Assembly (NCBI RefSeq): GCF_004522215.1
Contig: NZ_SDLR01000002.1
Span: 62,001-126,000 of the forward strand
Reading direction: 5' to 3'
DNA: 64,000 bases
Source: Ammoniphilus sp. YIM 78166
Lineage (GTDB): Bacteria; Bacillota; Bacilli; Aneurinibacillales; RAOX-1
The notes under the pieces: generated by a model
What the model was told of the DNA's origin: nothing
Database searches by the model: none
What the model saw: only the letters and a program-made list of their open reading frames with translations
Translations under genes and position numbers: made by a program
In this document: positions 1 to 9,771 of the stretch, piece after piece
Layout: every line of letters begins with the position of its first letter
Numbering within the stretch: position 1 is the stretch's first letter

Positions 1-2
1 GC

Positions 3-689
3 CGCTGGGATGATGCCAATGCGCGAACCATTACCATGCGTGGCAAAGAAGAAGCCCATGACTATCGCTACTTCCCGGATCCAGATCTAGTTAAGATGAA
101 CATTGGCTCCGAGTGGATCGAAGAAATTAGAGCTACGATTCCTGAACTACCTGATGCAAGACAGGCTCGTTATGTTCAAGAATATGGCTTGCCCGCGACG
201 GACGCAGGGGTATTAACCGCTTCTAAGGAGATCTCGGACTTCTTCCAAGCTGCTGTGGCTACCGGAGCGGATGCCAAGCTCGTTTCGAACTACATCATGG
301 GTGATCTGATGGGCTATTTGAATGCCAATCAGCTAGAACTAGGTGATGTAAAGATTACAGCGGTTGGTCTCGGTGAGATGGTAAACCTTATTGCAAAAGG
401 AACCATCAGCACAAAAATTGCCAAAACCGTGTTCAAAGAAATGATCGAGACAGGGAAAGAACCAGCTAAGATTGTAGAAGAGCAAGGACTCGTACAAATC
501 AGCGATGAGGGAGCAATCGCCGGGATTATTGCCGAAGTGGTGGCGAAAAACCCTCAATCAGTAGAAGATTATAAAGCAGGGAAAACACAAGCCATCGGGT
601 TCCTCGTCGGGCAAGTGATGAAGGCAACCAAAGGAAAGGCGAACCCGGGTATGGTGAATAAGCTATTGCAGGAAGAATTGAATAAATAG
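3..689 (+). CDS. gatB: Aspartyl/glutamyl-tRNA amidotransferase subunit B, 3' part (partial)
   Basis: This is the C-terminal part of GatB, the subunit of GatCAB that binds misacylated Glu-tRNA(Gln)/Asp-tRNA(Asn) and carries the kinase-type active site for transamidation. The gene enters from outside the window; the frame is already open at base 3 and reads [20 protein letters not shown], the end of the catalytic cradle. The [15 protein letters not shown] stretch is highly conserved in GatB. After it comes the helical linker and the YqeY-like tail domain that contacts tRNA, ending in [15 protein letters not shown]. The stop is TAG at 687–689, followed at once by a terminator. In B. subtilis gatB is followed by yerO/yerP and then dgkB and rlmCD; here pflBA lies between. 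Confidence 0.97.
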   Translation, partial: RWDDANARTITMRGKEEAHDYRYFPDPDLVKMNIGSEWIEEIRATIPELPDARQARYVQEYGLPATDAGVLTASKEISDFFQAAVATGADAKLVSNYIMGDLMGYLNANQLELGDVKITAVGLGEMVNLIAKGTISTKIAKTVFKEMIETGKEPAKIVEEQGLVQISDEGAIAGIIAEVVAKNPQSVEDYKAGKTQAIGFLVGQVMKATKGKANPGMVNKLLQEELNK

Positions 690-706
690 GCAGTCAAAAT
701 CACAAG

Positions 707-762
707 GGAAGGGCTTCTCTCAACTGTTATGTTGATGAAGAAGCCCTTTCTTTGTTTTTTTT
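707..762 (+). terminator. Rho-independent terminator after gatB
   Basis: An inverted repeat with arms AAGGGCTTCT and AGAAGCCCTT is followed by a T-rich run (about 748–762). It ends the gatCAB transcript just before the repeat array. Confidence 0.85.
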
Positions 763-769
763 GGGGCAT

Positions 770-1425
770 CAAAGCCTGGATTAGGGCAGCAAAGCTGTGG
801 TTTGATGCCCTGTAAGCCAGCCGAAGCCCTGATGGGGGTATCAAAGCCAAGGTTTGATGCCCTGCAAGCCAGCCGAAGCCTAGATTGGGGCATCAAAGCC
901 TGGATTAGGGCATCAACGCCCCTGTTTGATGCCCTGCAAGCCAGCCGAAGCCCCAATCAGGGCACCAAAACCCCTGTTTAATGCCCTGCAAGCGAGCCGA
1001 AGCCTAGATTGGGGCAGCAAAACCCCTGTTTGATGCCCTGAAAGCGAGCCGGTGCCCTGATCAGGGCACCAAAACTCCTGTTTGATGCCCTGCAAGCCAG
1101 CCGAAGCCCCAATCAGGGCACCAAAACCCCTGTTTAATGCCCTGCAAGCGAGCCGAAGCCTAGATTGGGGCACCAAAACCCCTGTTTGATGCCCTGAAAG
1201 CGAGCCGGTGCCCTGATCAGGGCACCAAAACTCCTGTTTGATGCCCTGCAAGCCAGCCGAAGCCTAGATTGGGGCATCAAAGCCCCTGTTTGATGCCCTG
1301 CAAGCCAGCCGAAGCCTGGATTGGGGCATCAAAGCCCCTGTTTGATGCCCTGCAAGCAAGCCGAAGCCCGGATCAGGGCATCAAAGCCCCTGTTTGATGC
1401 TCTTTAAGCTAGCCGAAGCCCAAAT
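770..1425. repeat. 52-bp tandem repeat array A (intergenic)
   Basis: The anchor TTTGATGCC (or TTTAATGCC) recurs at 801, 853, 925, 977, 1029, 1081, 1133, 1185, 1237, 1289, 1341 and 1393. Every step is 52 bp except one of 72 (a 20-bp insertion before 925). Each unit holds a palindrome with arms GGGCATCAAA and TTTGATGCCC around a 7-nt spacer, then GCAAGCCAGCCGAAGCC. Units 925–1080 and 1081–1236 are near copies of each other, giving a 156-bp (3-unit) higher-order repeat. Open frames across it are periodic translations of the repeat, not genes. The same unit family makes up array B near 40.4–41.5 kb. Confidence 0.95.
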
Positions 1426-1429
1426 AAAG

Positions 1430-1684
1430 CCCCGCTCTCCATACAAGTGAACAATTTATGAAACCCTCACTTTATGAACCTTTCATGACACCGTGTGTTC
1501 TGAGAAAACGAAAGAAAAACAGAGAAAACAAAAGAAAACAAGAGATTCTTTCTTACTAGAAGCTCTCAATTGAACGTTGTTTCATTTTACTTAAAACCCT
1601 ATGATTAAGGTGTAATCAAAACGTAATAATCTGATCTGAACATCAGAAGACTATATGATCGTCGCCTAAGAAGGAGGAGTAACC
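1430..1684 (+). promoter_or_regulatory. AT-rich leader upstream of pflBA
   Basis: This 250-bp non-coding stretch holds three related boxes near 1454–1490 (TTTATGAAA, TTTATGAAC, TTCATGAC) about 12–15 bp apart, then an A-rich tract and a strong ribosome site (GGAGGAG at about 1672–1678). Anaerobic pfl operons are usually controlled by redox regulators (Fnr, Rex, ResD). The boxes could be such sites, but none matches a consensus well enough to name. I could not fix a −35/−10 pair. Confidence 0.4.
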
Positions 1685-3952
1685 ATGTTGGATATAAAGG
1701 AGCTACAACAACAAAACGTGAGGTTTGCTGCCTGGAAGGAATTTCGCTCAGGAACCTGGATCAATGAGGTGAATGTGAGGGAGTTTATCCAGTCCAACTG
1801 GACTCCTTATCATGGGGATGAGAAGTTTTTGGCAGGCCCTACAGAAAGAACAACGAACCTGCATCGTATGACTGAGGAACTGTATAAGTTAGAGCGTGAA
1901 AAAGGCGGAGTGTTAGACATTGATACCAAGGTTCCTTCTAGTATTACTTCCCATGCTCCAGGGTATTTAGATAAAAATAAAGAAAAAATTGTGGGGATGC
2001 AAACTGATTCCCCTCGTCGTCGATCTATTATGCCTAACGGCGGGATTAAGATGGTGGAAGATGCGTGTAAAGCGTATGGTTACACGCTTGACCCTAATGT
2101 TCTGGAAATTTTTACGAAGTACCGCAAGACCCACAATCAAGGAGTTTTTGATGTTTACACCCCTGAGATGAAGCTAGCTAGAAAAGCAGGCATCATTACC
2201 GGATTGCCGGATGCCTACGGACGCGGGCGTATTATCGGGGATTATCGAAGAGTTGCGCTTTACGGTGTCGATTTTCTTATCGAAGATAAGAAGCATGAAT
2301 TATCCTTAACCAATCAAAGTGTGATGAATGAGGAAACCATACGTGAAAGAGAAGAGCTAACCGAGCAGATCCGCTCTCTTCAGGAACTAAAAGAGATGGC
2401 ACTGGCCTATGGCTTTGATATTTCCTTACCGGCATCCACAGCACAGGAAGCTGTTCAATGGCTCTACTTTGCTTATTTGGCAGCGATAAAAGAGCAAAAT
2501 GGAGCGGCCATGAGTATCGGGCGGGTATCCACCTTTTTAGATATATACTTTGAAAGAGATCTGCAGGCAGGTCGAATCACGGAAGAAGAAGCCCAAGAAA
2601 TCATGGACGACTTTGTAATGAAGCTTCGCATGGTGAATTTCTTGAGAACACCAGATTATAACGACCTCTTTAGCGGTGACCCTACTTGGGTGACAGAAGC
2701 GATTGGGGGAATGAGTACGGATGGACGCACGCTCGTAACGAAGAGCTCCTATCGGATCTTGCATACTCTTTATAATTTAGGTCCTTCTCCAGAGCCTAAC
2801 TTGACAGTCCTGTGGTCACCTGACCTGCCAAAGGCCTTTAAAGCTTACTGCGCAAAGGTTTCGATCGATACAAGCTCAATCCAATATGAAAATGATGACT
2901 TAATGCGATCTAGCTTCGGCGATGATTATGGCATTGCTTGCTGCGTATCGGCGATGAGGATTGGCAAGCAGATGCAATTCTTTGGCGCACGGGCCAACCT
3001 GGCCAAAGCTCTCCTCTATGCGATCAATGGGGGAATGGATGAGCAGTTGGCCATCCAAGTGGGGCCACAGATGGAGAAGTGGCAAGGGGAATATTTGGAG
3101 TATGAGACTATCATGTCACGCTTCGACCAAGTGATGGATTGGCTAGCGACGCTTTATGTCAATACACTAAATGTCATTCACTATATGCACGATAAATACG
3201 CGTATGAGCGCTTAGAAATGGCTTTGCATGATCGTCATATTCTGCGAACCATGGCATGTGGAATCGCCGGTTTATCGGTGGTTGCGGACTCGCTGAGTGC
3301 TATCAAATATGCAAAAGTGAAGCCTGTATATAATGATCAAGGAGTAGCTATCGATTTTACCATTGATGGGGAATATCCTCAGTTTGGAAACAACGATGCC
3401 CGTGTGGATGAGATTGCCGTCGGATTGGTTCAGCGTTTTATGGAAAAACTCCGCAAGCAGCCAACCTACCGCAATTCTGTCACTACGCAGTCGGTTCTAA
3501 CCATTACATCCAACGTGGTATATGGCAAGAAAACCGGAACCACGCCAGATGGACGTAAAGAAGGAGAGCCATTTGCTCCAGGTGCTAACCCGATGCATGG
3601 CCGTGATCAGAAGGGGGCGCTTGCATCCTTCACCTCTTTAGCGAAGCTTCCTTATGAAGATAGCTTAGACGGGATTTCCTACACCTTCTCGATTATTCCA
3701 AAGGCTTTAGGGAGAAGCGAAGAAGAAAGGGTTCGAAACTTAACCGCCCTTCTGGATGGATATAGTGTTCAGGGAGGCCACCATGTTAATGTCAACGTCT
3801 TTAACCGCGAGCAATTGATTGAAGCGATGGAGCATCCGGAGATGTATCCGCAGCTGACGATACGTGTATCGGGCTACGCTGTAAAATTCATTAAACTCAC
3901 AAGAGAACAGCAGCTAGATGTGATTCGTCGTACTTTCCATGAAAGAATGTGA
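1685..3952 (+). CDS. pflB: Formate C-acetyltransferase (pyruvate formate-lyase)
   Basis: A cytoplasmic glycyl-radical enzyme that splits pyruvate plus CoA into acetyl-CoA and formate during anaerobic growth. The 755-residue length is normal for PflB. The paired catalytic cysteines are in GIACCVSAM (about residue 420). The glycyl-radical site is RVSGYAV close to the C-terminus (glycine about residue 731), followed by the conserved IKLTREQQ segment. [12 protein letters not shown] is another family signature. The start ATG has GGAGGAG 6 bp upstream. Its activase gene pflA follows directly, so the pair forms an operon. The enzyme needs strict anoxia in its active state, so the organism is probably a facultative anaerobe. 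Confidence 0.97.
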   Translation: MLDIKELQQQNVRFAAWKEFRSGTWINEVNVREFIQSNWTPYHGDEKFLAGPTERTTNLHRMTEELYKLEREKGGVLDIDTKVPSSITSHAPGYLDKNKEKIVGMQTDSPRRRSIMPNGGIKMVEDACKAYGYTLDPNVLEIFTKYRKTHNQGVFDVYTPEMKLARKAGIITGLPDAYGRGRIIGDYRRVALYGVDFLIEDKKHELSLTNQSVMNEETIREREELTEQIRSLQELKEMALAYGFDISLPASTAQEAVQWLYFAYLAAIKEQNGAAMSIGRVSTFLDIYFERDLQAGRITEEEAQEIMDDFVMKLRMVNFLRTPDYNDLFSGDPTWVTEAIGGMSTDGRTLVTKSSYRILHTLYNLGPSPEPNLTVLWSPDLPKAFKAYCAKVSIDTSSIQYENDDLMRSSFGDDYGIACCVSAMRIGKQMQFFGARANLAKALLYAINGGMDEQLAIQVGPQMEKWQGEYLEYETIMSRFDQVMDWLATLYVNTLNVIHYMHDKYAYERLEMALHDRHILRTMACGIAGLSVVADSLSAIKYAKVKPVYNDQGVAIDFTIDGEYPQFGNNDARVDEIAVGLVQRFMEKLRKQPTYRNSVTTQSVLTITSNVVYGKKTGTTPDGRKEGEPFAPGANPMHGRDQKGALASFTSLAKLPYEDSLDGISYTFSIIPKALGRSEEERVRNLTALLDGYSVQGGHHVNVNVFNREQLIEAMEHPEMYPQLTIRVSGYAVKFIKLTREQQLDVIRRTFHERM

Positions 3953-3957
3953 GGCAT

Positions 3958-4677
3958 ATGAAAGGCAGAGTTCATTCTATAGAAACCATGGGTATGCTAG
4001 ACGGACCGGGAATCCGTTATATCGCCTTCTTGCAGGGCTGCGTGCTTCGCTGTCAGTTCTGCCATAACCCCGATACTTGGAATATCCAAGGGGGAGAGCT
4101 TACGGATAGTGAGACGCTTCTAGAAGATATCAAAAGCTATCTTCCGTATTATCAAGCATCGGGCGGAGGGGTAACGGTTAGTGGAGGAGAGCCTCTGGTA
4201 CAGGCTTCGTTTGTATTGGACTTGTTTAAAAAGTGCAAAGAGGCAGGCATCCACACAACCTTAGATACGACTGGCATCATCTGGAGTCCGGATGTGGAGC
4301 AGCTCTTGGATTATACGGACCTAGTCTTGCTTGATCTTAAGGAGATGGATCCGGATAAACATAGTAAGCTTACCGGCTGTTCCAATACGAATGTGTTTCG
4401 GTTTGCAAGAGAGCTAGAAAAACGTCAGGTGAAGGTGTGGATCCGCCATGTGGTTGTTCCGGGCTTGACCGACGATCAAGCTGGGCTTGAGCAAATTGGC
4501 CAGTTCATTCAAGGCATGTCCAATGTAGAAAAGGTTGAACTGCTGCCCTTTCATAAAATGGGAGAATACAAGTGGGAGCGTCTGGGACACAACTATCAAT
4601 TAGGCCAAGTCAGTCCCCCAACAGAAGAAGAAATGCAAGCTGCCTATGCTTGTATTAAACCTTATTGGCCGCAATAA
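3958..4677 (+). CDS. pflA: Pyruvate formate-lyase-activating enzyme (radical SAM)
   Basis: The activase uses a [4Fe-4S] cluster and S-adenosylmethionine to abstract hydrogen from the PflB glycine. The cluster motif CVLRCQFC (CxxxCxxC) lies about 30 residues in, and the SAM-contact motif SGGEPLVQ follows. The length of about 239 aa is normal. ATG at 3958 is chosen over the upstream in-frame GTG at 3949 because GTGAGG sits just 5' of it and the product then begins MKGRVHSIETMG, as in the family. It starts 5 bp after the pflB stop and ends in front of a strong terminator, so pflBA is a two-gene transcript. Confidence 0.95.
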   Translation: MKGRVHSIETMGMLDGPGIRYIAFLQGCVLRCQFCHNPDTWNIQGGELTDSETLLEDIKSYLPYYQASGGGVTVSGGEPLVQASFVLDLFKKCKEAGIHTTLDTTGIIWSPDVEQLLDYTDLVLLDLKEMDPDKHSKLTGCSNTNVFRFARELEKRQVKVWIRHVVVPGLTDDQAGLEQIGQFIQGMSNVEKVELLPFHKMGEYKWERLGHNYQLGQVSPPTEEEMQAAYACIKPYWPQ

Positions 4678-4722
4678 AAATTTAAAGGCTGTCTCGAGTT
4701 TGCCGAGACAGCCTTTAAATTT
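4678..4722 (+). terminator. Terminator after pflA
   Basis: Nearly perfect 19-bp arms (AAATTTAAAGGCTGTCTCG and its complement) enclose a 7-nt loop. The A/T-rich base of the stem could let it work in both directions. The GGCTGT core recurs in the terminators near 11.3, 15.1 and 49.5 kb. Confidence 0.85.
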
Positions 4723-4796
4723 GCCCCAAAAACTTTTTTATCCAGTACAAATGCGTTATCATGGATAAAGATGGATAACAAAAGGTGATGATAAGG

Positions 4797-5690
4797 ATGA
4801 AGCGAGCACGGTTAATTTATAATCCCTCGTCAGGAAGGGAAGAGATGAAAGACAAATTGCCGGAGATTCTTGACTTTTTCGAAGCGGCGGGATACGAAAC
4901 CTCCTGCCATGCCACTAAAAAAGCAGGAGATGCTTCCATAGCTGCAGCGTATGCGGCAGACCGCGGATTTGACCTCATTATTGCCGCTGGTGGAGATGGA
5001 ACCTTGTACGAGGTAGTAAATGGTCTGGCCGAGAAAGATTACCGCCCCCCGGTTGGTATTATTCCTGCCGGAACGACGAATGACTTTGCACGGGCGATTG
5101 GCCTCCCCGTCAAAAATATACTCAAAGCTTGCGAAATGATCGTAAAGGGAACCCCCATTCCCATTGACATTGGGAAGATTAACGACCGCTACTTTATCAA
5201 TATCGCTGGCGGGGGAGCGTTAACCGACTTAACTTATGAGGTGCCCAGCAAACTAAAGACCATTATGGGGCAGCTGGCTTACTACGTCAAAGGCATCGAA
5301 AAACTTCCGTTTATCCGCCCCAGCCGCGTTCGTATAGAAACAGAAAGCCGAATTATTGATGAGGAAATTATGCTATTTCTTATTGCCAACAGCAATTCCG
5401 TTGGCGGCATGGAAAAGCTAGCCCCCTTTGCCAACTTATCGGACGGCAAGTTTGACTGCTTAATCCTCAGAAAAACGACCCTGCCGGAGTTCTTGAGGAT
5501 TGCCACGCATGTAATTAAAGGAGATCACATCAAGGATCCGGATGTTCTGTATTTCCAAACAAGCAGATTGAGGGCAACAGCGAGTACGAAGGTCCTCTTG
5601 AATTTGGATGGGGAGCTCGGGGGAGAGCTGCCGATGGAATTTACCGCTTTGCATAAGCATATACAAGTGATCATGCCAGAGAATAGGTGA
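4797..5690 (+). CDS. dgkB: Diacylglycerol kinase (lipid kinase)
   Basis: A soluble kinase that phosphorylates diacylglycerol released during lipoteichoic acid synthesis, returning it to phosphatidic acid. The protein opens [15 protein letters not shown], carries the nucleotide-binding [15 protein letters not shown] and then [15 protein letters not shown], all hallmarks of the DagK/YegS family. Length is about 297 aa. The start is set at ATG 4797 to match MKRAR of B. subtilis DgkB; in-frame GTG 4785 and ATG 4788 lie just upstream and leave some doubt. The rlmCD gene begins 4 bp after the stop, the same pairing as in B. subtilis. Confidence 0.93.
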   Translation: MKRARLIYNPSSGREEMKDKLPEILDFFEAAGYETSCHATKKAGDASIAAAYAADRGFDLIIAAGGDGTLYEVVNGLAEKDYRPPVGIIPAGTTNDFARAIGLPVKNILKACEMIVKGTPIPIDIGKINDRYFINIAGGGALTDLTYEVPSKLKTIMGQLAYYVKGIEKLPFIRPSRVRIETESRIIDEEIMLFLIANSNSVGGMEKLAPFANLSDGKFDCLILRKTTLPEFLRIATHVIKGDHIKDPDVLYFQTSRLRATASTKVLLNLDGELGGELPMEFTALHKHIQVIMPENR

Positions 5691-5694
5691 AAGA

Positions 5695-7074
5695 ATGACA
5701 AAACAGCTTGAACTACCTGTACAGAAGAATGAAGAAGTCGAGTTTGACATCACGGGTCTAACTCATGAGGGAGATGGCGTAGGGAAGGTGGAGGGCTTTA
5801 CCCTTTTTGTTCCGCAGGCTCTCCCTGGTGAACGAATTAAAGCTAAAGTGCTGAAGGTAAAGAAAAACTATGGCTATGCCAAATTGGTAGAAATGGTGGA
5901 AGCAAGCCCCGATCGTCTTGAGCCGCCTTGTCCCGTTTATCATCAGTGCGGAGGCTGTTCCTTGCAGCATGTCTCTTATGAAGAGCAGCTTCGGCAAAAA
6001 ACGATCATTGTCCAAGATAATCTAAAACGACTAGGGAATATTGAACACGCCACCGTTCATCCCACGCTCGGTATGAAGGACCCCTGGAGATATCGCAACA
6101 AAGCCCAGGTTCCTATCGGAGAGGAGGAGGGCGGTCTGATTGGCGGCTTCTATGCCCAGCGCTCTCATCGTATTATTAACATGGAGTCCTGTTTAATCCA
6201 GCACGAAAAAAATGATGAAGTCATTGAGCTGGTTAAGAGAGCAGCTTCTCAGCTGGGGATATCTGCGTACAATGAACAAACGAGAAAAGGGTTGCTTCGC
6301 CATGTGGTCGTCAAAGTGGGGTTCAAGACCGGTGAAGTTATGGTGGTTCTTGTTATAAACGGAGATAAACTGCCGAATCAAGAAGAGTTAGTTAATCAAC
6401 TAACGAAAAAAGTCGATGGCTTAAAGAGTTTGGCTGTTAATGTAAATAAAAAACAAACCAATGTTATATTTGGGGATCAAACTCAAATCATTTGGGGAGA
6501 GCCCTACATCTATGACTATATCGGCAACATTAAATTTGCGATATCCCCACGTTCCTTTTACCAAGTTAATCCTGTGCAAACCGAAATCTTATATGGAAAA
6601 GCGCTGGAATATGCAAATCTGACCGGGAATGAAACCGTAATTGATGCTTATTGTGGTATCGGAACCATTTCTTTATTTCTAGCCCAAAAGGCCAAGCATG
6701 TCTATGGGGTTGAGATCGTACCCGAGGCGATCGCTGACGCCAAACGAAATGCCCGTCTGAATGTGATGGAAAACGTAGACTTTGCGGTAGGGGAAGCGGA
6801 AAGAATTATCCCTTGGTGGTATGCACAAGGCATTAAGGCCGATGTGGTGGTGGTGGATCCCCCTCGCAAAGGATGCGACGAAACGCTGCTGGATACTTTG
6901 ATCCAGATGAAGCCGAAAAGGATTGTGTATGTTTCCTGCAACCCTAGCACCCTAGCCAGAGACCTTCAGATCCTCGAAGCAGGTGGGTATGTAACGAAAG
7001 AGGTTCAGCCTGTCGATATGTTCCCGCATACGTTCCATGTGGAGAGTGTGGCGTGGTTATCCCTGAAGGAATAG
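5695..7074 (+). CDS. rlmCD: 23S rRNA (uracil-5-)-methyltransferase, RlmCD type
   Basis: A SAM-dependent m5U methyltransferase of the TrmA/RumA family. B. subtilis RlmCD (YefA), in the same gene order, methylates U747 and U1939 of 23S rRNA. An N-terminal TRAM RNA-binding domain (about residues 10–70) is followed by the Fe–S cysteines [10 protein letters not shown], the SAM fold ([12 protein letters not shown]) and the catalytic [12 protein letters not shown] near the C-terminus. Length 459 aa. ATG 5695 lies 4 bp after dgkB, so the two are probably co-translated. A paralogue sits at 25953–27314. Confidence 0.94.
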   Translation: MTKQLELPVQKNEEVEFDITGLTHEGDGVGKVEGFTLFVPQALPGERIKAKVLKVKKNYGYAKLVEMVEASPDRLEPPCPVYHQCGGCSLQHVSYEEQLRQKTIIVQDNLKRLGNIEHATVHPTLGMKDPWRYRNKAQVPIGEEEGGLIGGFYAQRSHRIINMESCLIQHEKNDEVIELVKRAASQLGISAYNEQTRKGLLRHVVVKVGFKTGEVMVVLVINGDKLPNQEELVNQLTKKVDGLKSLAVNVNKKQTNVIFGDQTQIIWGEPYIYDYIGNIKFAISPRSFYQVNPVQTEILYGKALEYANLTGNETVIDAYCGIGTISLFLAQKAKHVYGVEIVPEAIADAKRNARLNVMENVDFAVGEAERIIPWWYAQGIKADVVVVDPPRKGCDETLLDTLIQMKPKRIVYVSCNPSTLARDLQILEAGGYVTKEVQPVDMFPHTFHVESVAWLSLKE

Positions 7075-7289
7075 GGGAGAAAAACCTATAAAAAATAACC
7101 CTCATTTCTGAGAGTTTATTGAGAAGGAATTGGCCTATGAGGCTACTTTAGTTTATGTCAACAAGATTCGATATGATACTACAGGGGTTCATAATCATTG
7201 CCGTAATTGTAAATATAGGAGCAAATGGACGGTTTGTGACAAAAGAACCGTCCTTATTTGCGTATGTTACTGGTATGTGAGCCGATTTT

Positions 7290-7710
7290 TATTGGAGACG
7301 GTGGCCAGGAGGGGCAAACCCTCCTGGCCTTCGGTCTTGGAATCATTACCGGTTTGTGAGCAAAATGGTCGGTTTCGTGATTAAAGTGGACTGGTTATTT
7401 GGAATTGTACCAGGTATGTGAGCAAACGGCATCCTTCCGTGAGCATCGACCACCTTTCCGTGAGCAAAACCAAATTTTTGTGATCAAATTGACCCGGATA
7501 CCAGTAATAGGGTCCGGGAACGGACAAGGATCATAAAAAAAAACCGAATTACTTAAAAAGCAGCTTAAAATTGAAGGTTCTAACCCAAAGTTTAGATTGC
7601 ACTTTGAAAAAGTAGACCTAAATCACTCCAAACCTTGAAAAACCTTCGCGAGGTCTTGGAATCATTACCGGTTTGGGAGCAAGTGACTTGGTTTTGTGAT
7701 CAAATGGCGT
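7290..7710 (+). repeat. Composite dispersed repeat, copy D1
   Basis: This intergenic element holds a hairpin (GGCCAGGAGGG / CCCTCCTGGCC at about 7308–7334). GTGAGCAAA-like motifs follow at about 7356, 7377, 7418, 7439, 7460 and 7480, spaced 20–21 or 41 bp. Then comes a conserved block with TTTAGATTGCACTTT (about 7590–7605). TTGGAATCATTACCGG occurs at about 7338 and again at about 7657, 319 bp apart, so the element is partly duplicated. About 310 bp match, in inverted orientation, the copy at 29335–29650. The open frame at 7130–7384 has no ribosome site, shows no family resemblance and runs into the repeat; I do not call it a gene. The rest of 7075–7850 shows nothing else I can name. Confidence 0.8.
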
Positions 7711-7850
7711 GAATGATCTGGAATGGACTTCACAAATCAAAAAACATCCTCCAAAACGGTAAAATTACAAAAAAAACCAATGCTTTGCCCAACGGCTCCT
7801 GATCATTTCGGGGTATGCTATGGATAACAATCTTTTTGGGGGTATTCGCT

Positions 7851-8048
7851 ATGGCCAAAGATATCCTAACCGACTTTATGGAAGAGTTAACTACGTTGTG
7901 CGATAAGTACCATCTATGGGTGGAAGGGGAAAATATCCGTGTAGAGGATGACAACGGAAACCTAATAGGAACCTTTATGACCTACAATGATAAAAATGAG
8001 GCCTACACAGCCAAGTTAGTAGGTGAGCCAGGAGAGCTCCATGAATAA
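7851..8048 (+). CDS. Small conserved-looking protein of unknown function (65 aa)
   Basis: I do not recognise the family. ATG 7851 is chosen because GGGGG lies 8–9 bp upstream and the product then starts MAKDILTDFMEELTT. It is acidic, soluble and predicted mixed alpha/beta: a helical N-terminus followed by strand-like WVEGENIRVEDDNGNLIGTF, which resembles a small beta-sheet domain. It is single-copy here, between the composite repeat and the convergent ectABC operon, and its stop lies just in front of a perfect hairpin. Confidence 0.6.
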   Translation: MAKDILTDFMEELTTLCDKYHLWVEGENIRVEDDNGNLIGTFMTYNDKNEAYTAKLVGEPGELHE

Positions 8049-8052
8049 AAAA

Positions 8053-8076
8053 ATAACCGGAGTTTCCTCCGGTTAT
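8053..8076. terminator. Bidirectional terminator between the small ORF and ectC
   Basis: A perfect 10-bp stem (ATAACCGGAG / CTCCGGTTAT) with a 4-nt loop. On the minus strand it is followed by a U-run (the A-rich 8045–8052), so it fits as the ectABC terminator; the ectC stop overlaps the stem. Confidence 0.8.
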
Positions 8077-8468
8077 ATCTTCTCCTCGGACAAAAGAGGA
8101 TAGGCACCTTCTTCATCATGCGTTTCTCTTCCCGTGCACGGGGGATTAAACACGCAGACCATCCGCATATCGGTTTTAGCGCGCAGCGTATGCTTTTCGT
8201 GTCCATCCAACGCATACATAGTGCCTGCTTGAATAGGGTAGGTCTTGCCATTGCTCAAATCCTCTAGTTCGCCTTCTCCTTCGATACAGTAGACAGCTTC
8301 CTGGTGATTTTTATACCAGAAGGTAGAAACCGTCCCCGCTCGAATGATGGTATCGTGCAAAGAAAAGCCCATTTCATCTTTTTTCAATAGAAATCGTCTA
8401 CTTTCCCAATTACGATCATCAACGTGGTTTATAGATCCCTTAATGGATTCCAAAGATCTTACAATCAT
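8073..8468 (-). CDS. ectC: L-ectoine synthase
   Basis: A cupin-fold enzyme that cyclises N-gamma-acetyl-diaminobutyrate to ectoine, the last step of compatible-solute synthesis under osmotic stress. The start MIVRSLE and the segments GFSLHDTIIRAGT, HQEAVYCIEGEGELED and ALDGHEKHTLRA are characteristic of EctC. Length is 131 aa, normal for the family. It is the third gene of ectABC, 12 bp after ectB, and ends at a hairpin terminator. Confidence 0.95.
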   Translation of the reverse strand: MIVRSLESIKGSINHVDDRNWESRRFLLKKDEMGFSLHDTIIRAGTVSTFWYKNHQEAVYCIEGEGELEDLSNGKTYPIQAGTMYALDGHEKHTLRAKTDMRMVCVFNPPCTGRETHDEEGAYPLLSEEKI

Positions 8469-8480
8469 CCCTTATTCCTC

Positions 8481-9767
8481 CTACTTTTTATTTGAAAGAC
8501 AAGCTATGATACTTTCTTCAATGATTCCTAGTCCTTTGACAAGGGCCGATTCATCAATAGTTAGCGGTGGCATTACTTTGAACACTTCGCTCTTAGGGCC
8601 AGACGTTTCCATAATCAGCCCGCGCTCAAAGGCTTCTTTGCAAATCTCTTCAGCTGTACCATCCGCTCCGCAAGCAATCCCGCGCATTAATCCGCGTCCC
8701 CGTAGTTCTCCTTGAAGCAGCGGGTAATTTTCAACTAAATGATTCAAAAATTCCTCAACCAACAACCCTTTTCTGATGGTTTCCTTAGTCAGTTCGTCTG
8801 TTTCCCAATAAGTTAGAGCCTCCGTTGCTGTGATGAAAGCGAGGTTGTGGCCGCGGAAGGTACCGTTGTGCTCACCCGGGGACCAAATATCATATTCAGG
8901 CTTGATAAGGGTTAAGGCCATAGGCAGTCCATAGCCACCAATGGACTTGGATAGACAAACGATATCAGGCTTGATTCCAGCCGGTTCAAAGCTGAAGAAA
9001 GGACCCGTTCGACCGCAACCGACTTGAACATCATCCACAATCAAGAGGATATCCCACTTTCGGCAGATGGCCTCCACTCGTTGCAACCATTCATAGCTCG
9101 CCGCATTGAGTCCGCCTTCTCCTTGCAAGGTTTCTAAGATAATGGCTGCAGGAAGGGAAACGCCGCTTCCGTTATCCTCCAGAAAACGTTCTAAATAATC
9201 CAGCGTATCAATTTCTTCACCCAGGTAGTTGTAAAAGGGCATAGATACGCTATTATGCAAAGGGATACCGGCCCCATCACGCTTAAAGGCGTTCCCTGTG
9301 ATGGATAGTGACCCCAAAGTCATACCGTGGAAGGCGTTGGTAAAGCTCATGATTTGATCTCGACCTGTCACTTTTCGAGCTAGTTTTAAGGCACTTTCTA
9401 CGGTATTGGTTCCCGTGGGACCAGGAAACATGACCTTGTAGTCAAGCTGTCTAGGCTCAAGAATGATCTGCTTGAATTTTTTGAGGAAGTTTCCTTTCGC
9501 TTGAGTAGCCATATCTAGGCTATGGGTAATGCCGTCGCCAGCGATATAGGAAATCAGCTTTTCTTTCATTTGAGAAGGGTTGTGACCATAATTTAGCGCA
9601 CCAGCACCTGCAAAAAAATCAATGTATTCATTCCCTTCAGCATCCCAAAGGGTATGTCCCTTCGCTTTGACAAAGGTGGTGGGGAAGCTTCGAATGTAGC
9701 TCCTGACCTCCGACTCCAGATCGGCAAAAACTTGAAGTTCAGTATCCAGTTTATTCATTACTTGCAT
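8481..9767 (-). CDS. ectB: Diaminobutyrate–2-oxoglutarate transaminase
   Basis: A class-III PLP aminotransferase that makes L-2,4-diaminobutyrate from aspartate semialdehyde with glutamate as donor, the first committed step of ectoine synthesis. Visible motifs: [36 protein letters not shown] (PLP-binding aspartate) and [12 protein letters not shown] with the Schiff-base lysine. Length 428 aa is standard. It begins 4 bp after the ectA stop, so the two are probably translationally coupled. Confidence 0.96.
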   Translation of the reverse strand: MQVMNKLDTELQVFADLESEVRSYIRSFPTTFVKAKGHTLWDAEGNEYIDFFAGAGALNYGHNPSQMKEKLISYIAGDGITHSLDMATQAKGNFLKKFKQIILEPRQLDYKVMFPGPTGTNTVESALKLARKVTGRDQIMSFTNAFHGMTLGSLSITGNAFKRDGAGIPLHNSVSMPFYNYLGEEIDTLDYLERFLEDNGSGVSLPAAIILETLQGEGGLNAASYEWLQRVEAICRKWDILLIVDDVQVGCGRTGPFFSFEPAGIKPDIVCLSKSIGGYGLPMALTLIKPEYDIWSPGEHNGTFRGHNLAFITATEALTYWETDELTKETIRKGLLVEEFLNHLVENYPLLQGELRGRGLMRGIACGADGTAEEICKEAFERGLIMETSGPKSEVFKVMPPLTIDESALVKGLGIIEESIIACLSNKK

Positions 9768-9771
9768 GGGC

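Noticed and set aside
569..1251. Long minus-strand open frames over array A
   Set aside because: They are translations of the 52-bp repeat in several frames at once, with no ribosome site; the repeat, not selection for protein, keeps them open.
1430..1684. Rex or Fnr site upstream of pflB
   Set aside because: The boxes differ too much from TTGTGAA–N4–TTCACAA and TGTGA–N6–TCACA to be named.
3949..3957. GTG 3949 as pflA start
   Set aside because: It overlaps the pflB stop and has no ribosome site; ATG 3958 fits the family start.
7130..7384. 84-aa frame after rlmCD
   Set aside because: No ribosome site, unusual Cys/Arg composition, and it runs into the composite repeat.
7290..7710. Element D as an insertion sequence
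   Set aside because: No transposase frame, no terminal inverted repeats and no target duplication visible.
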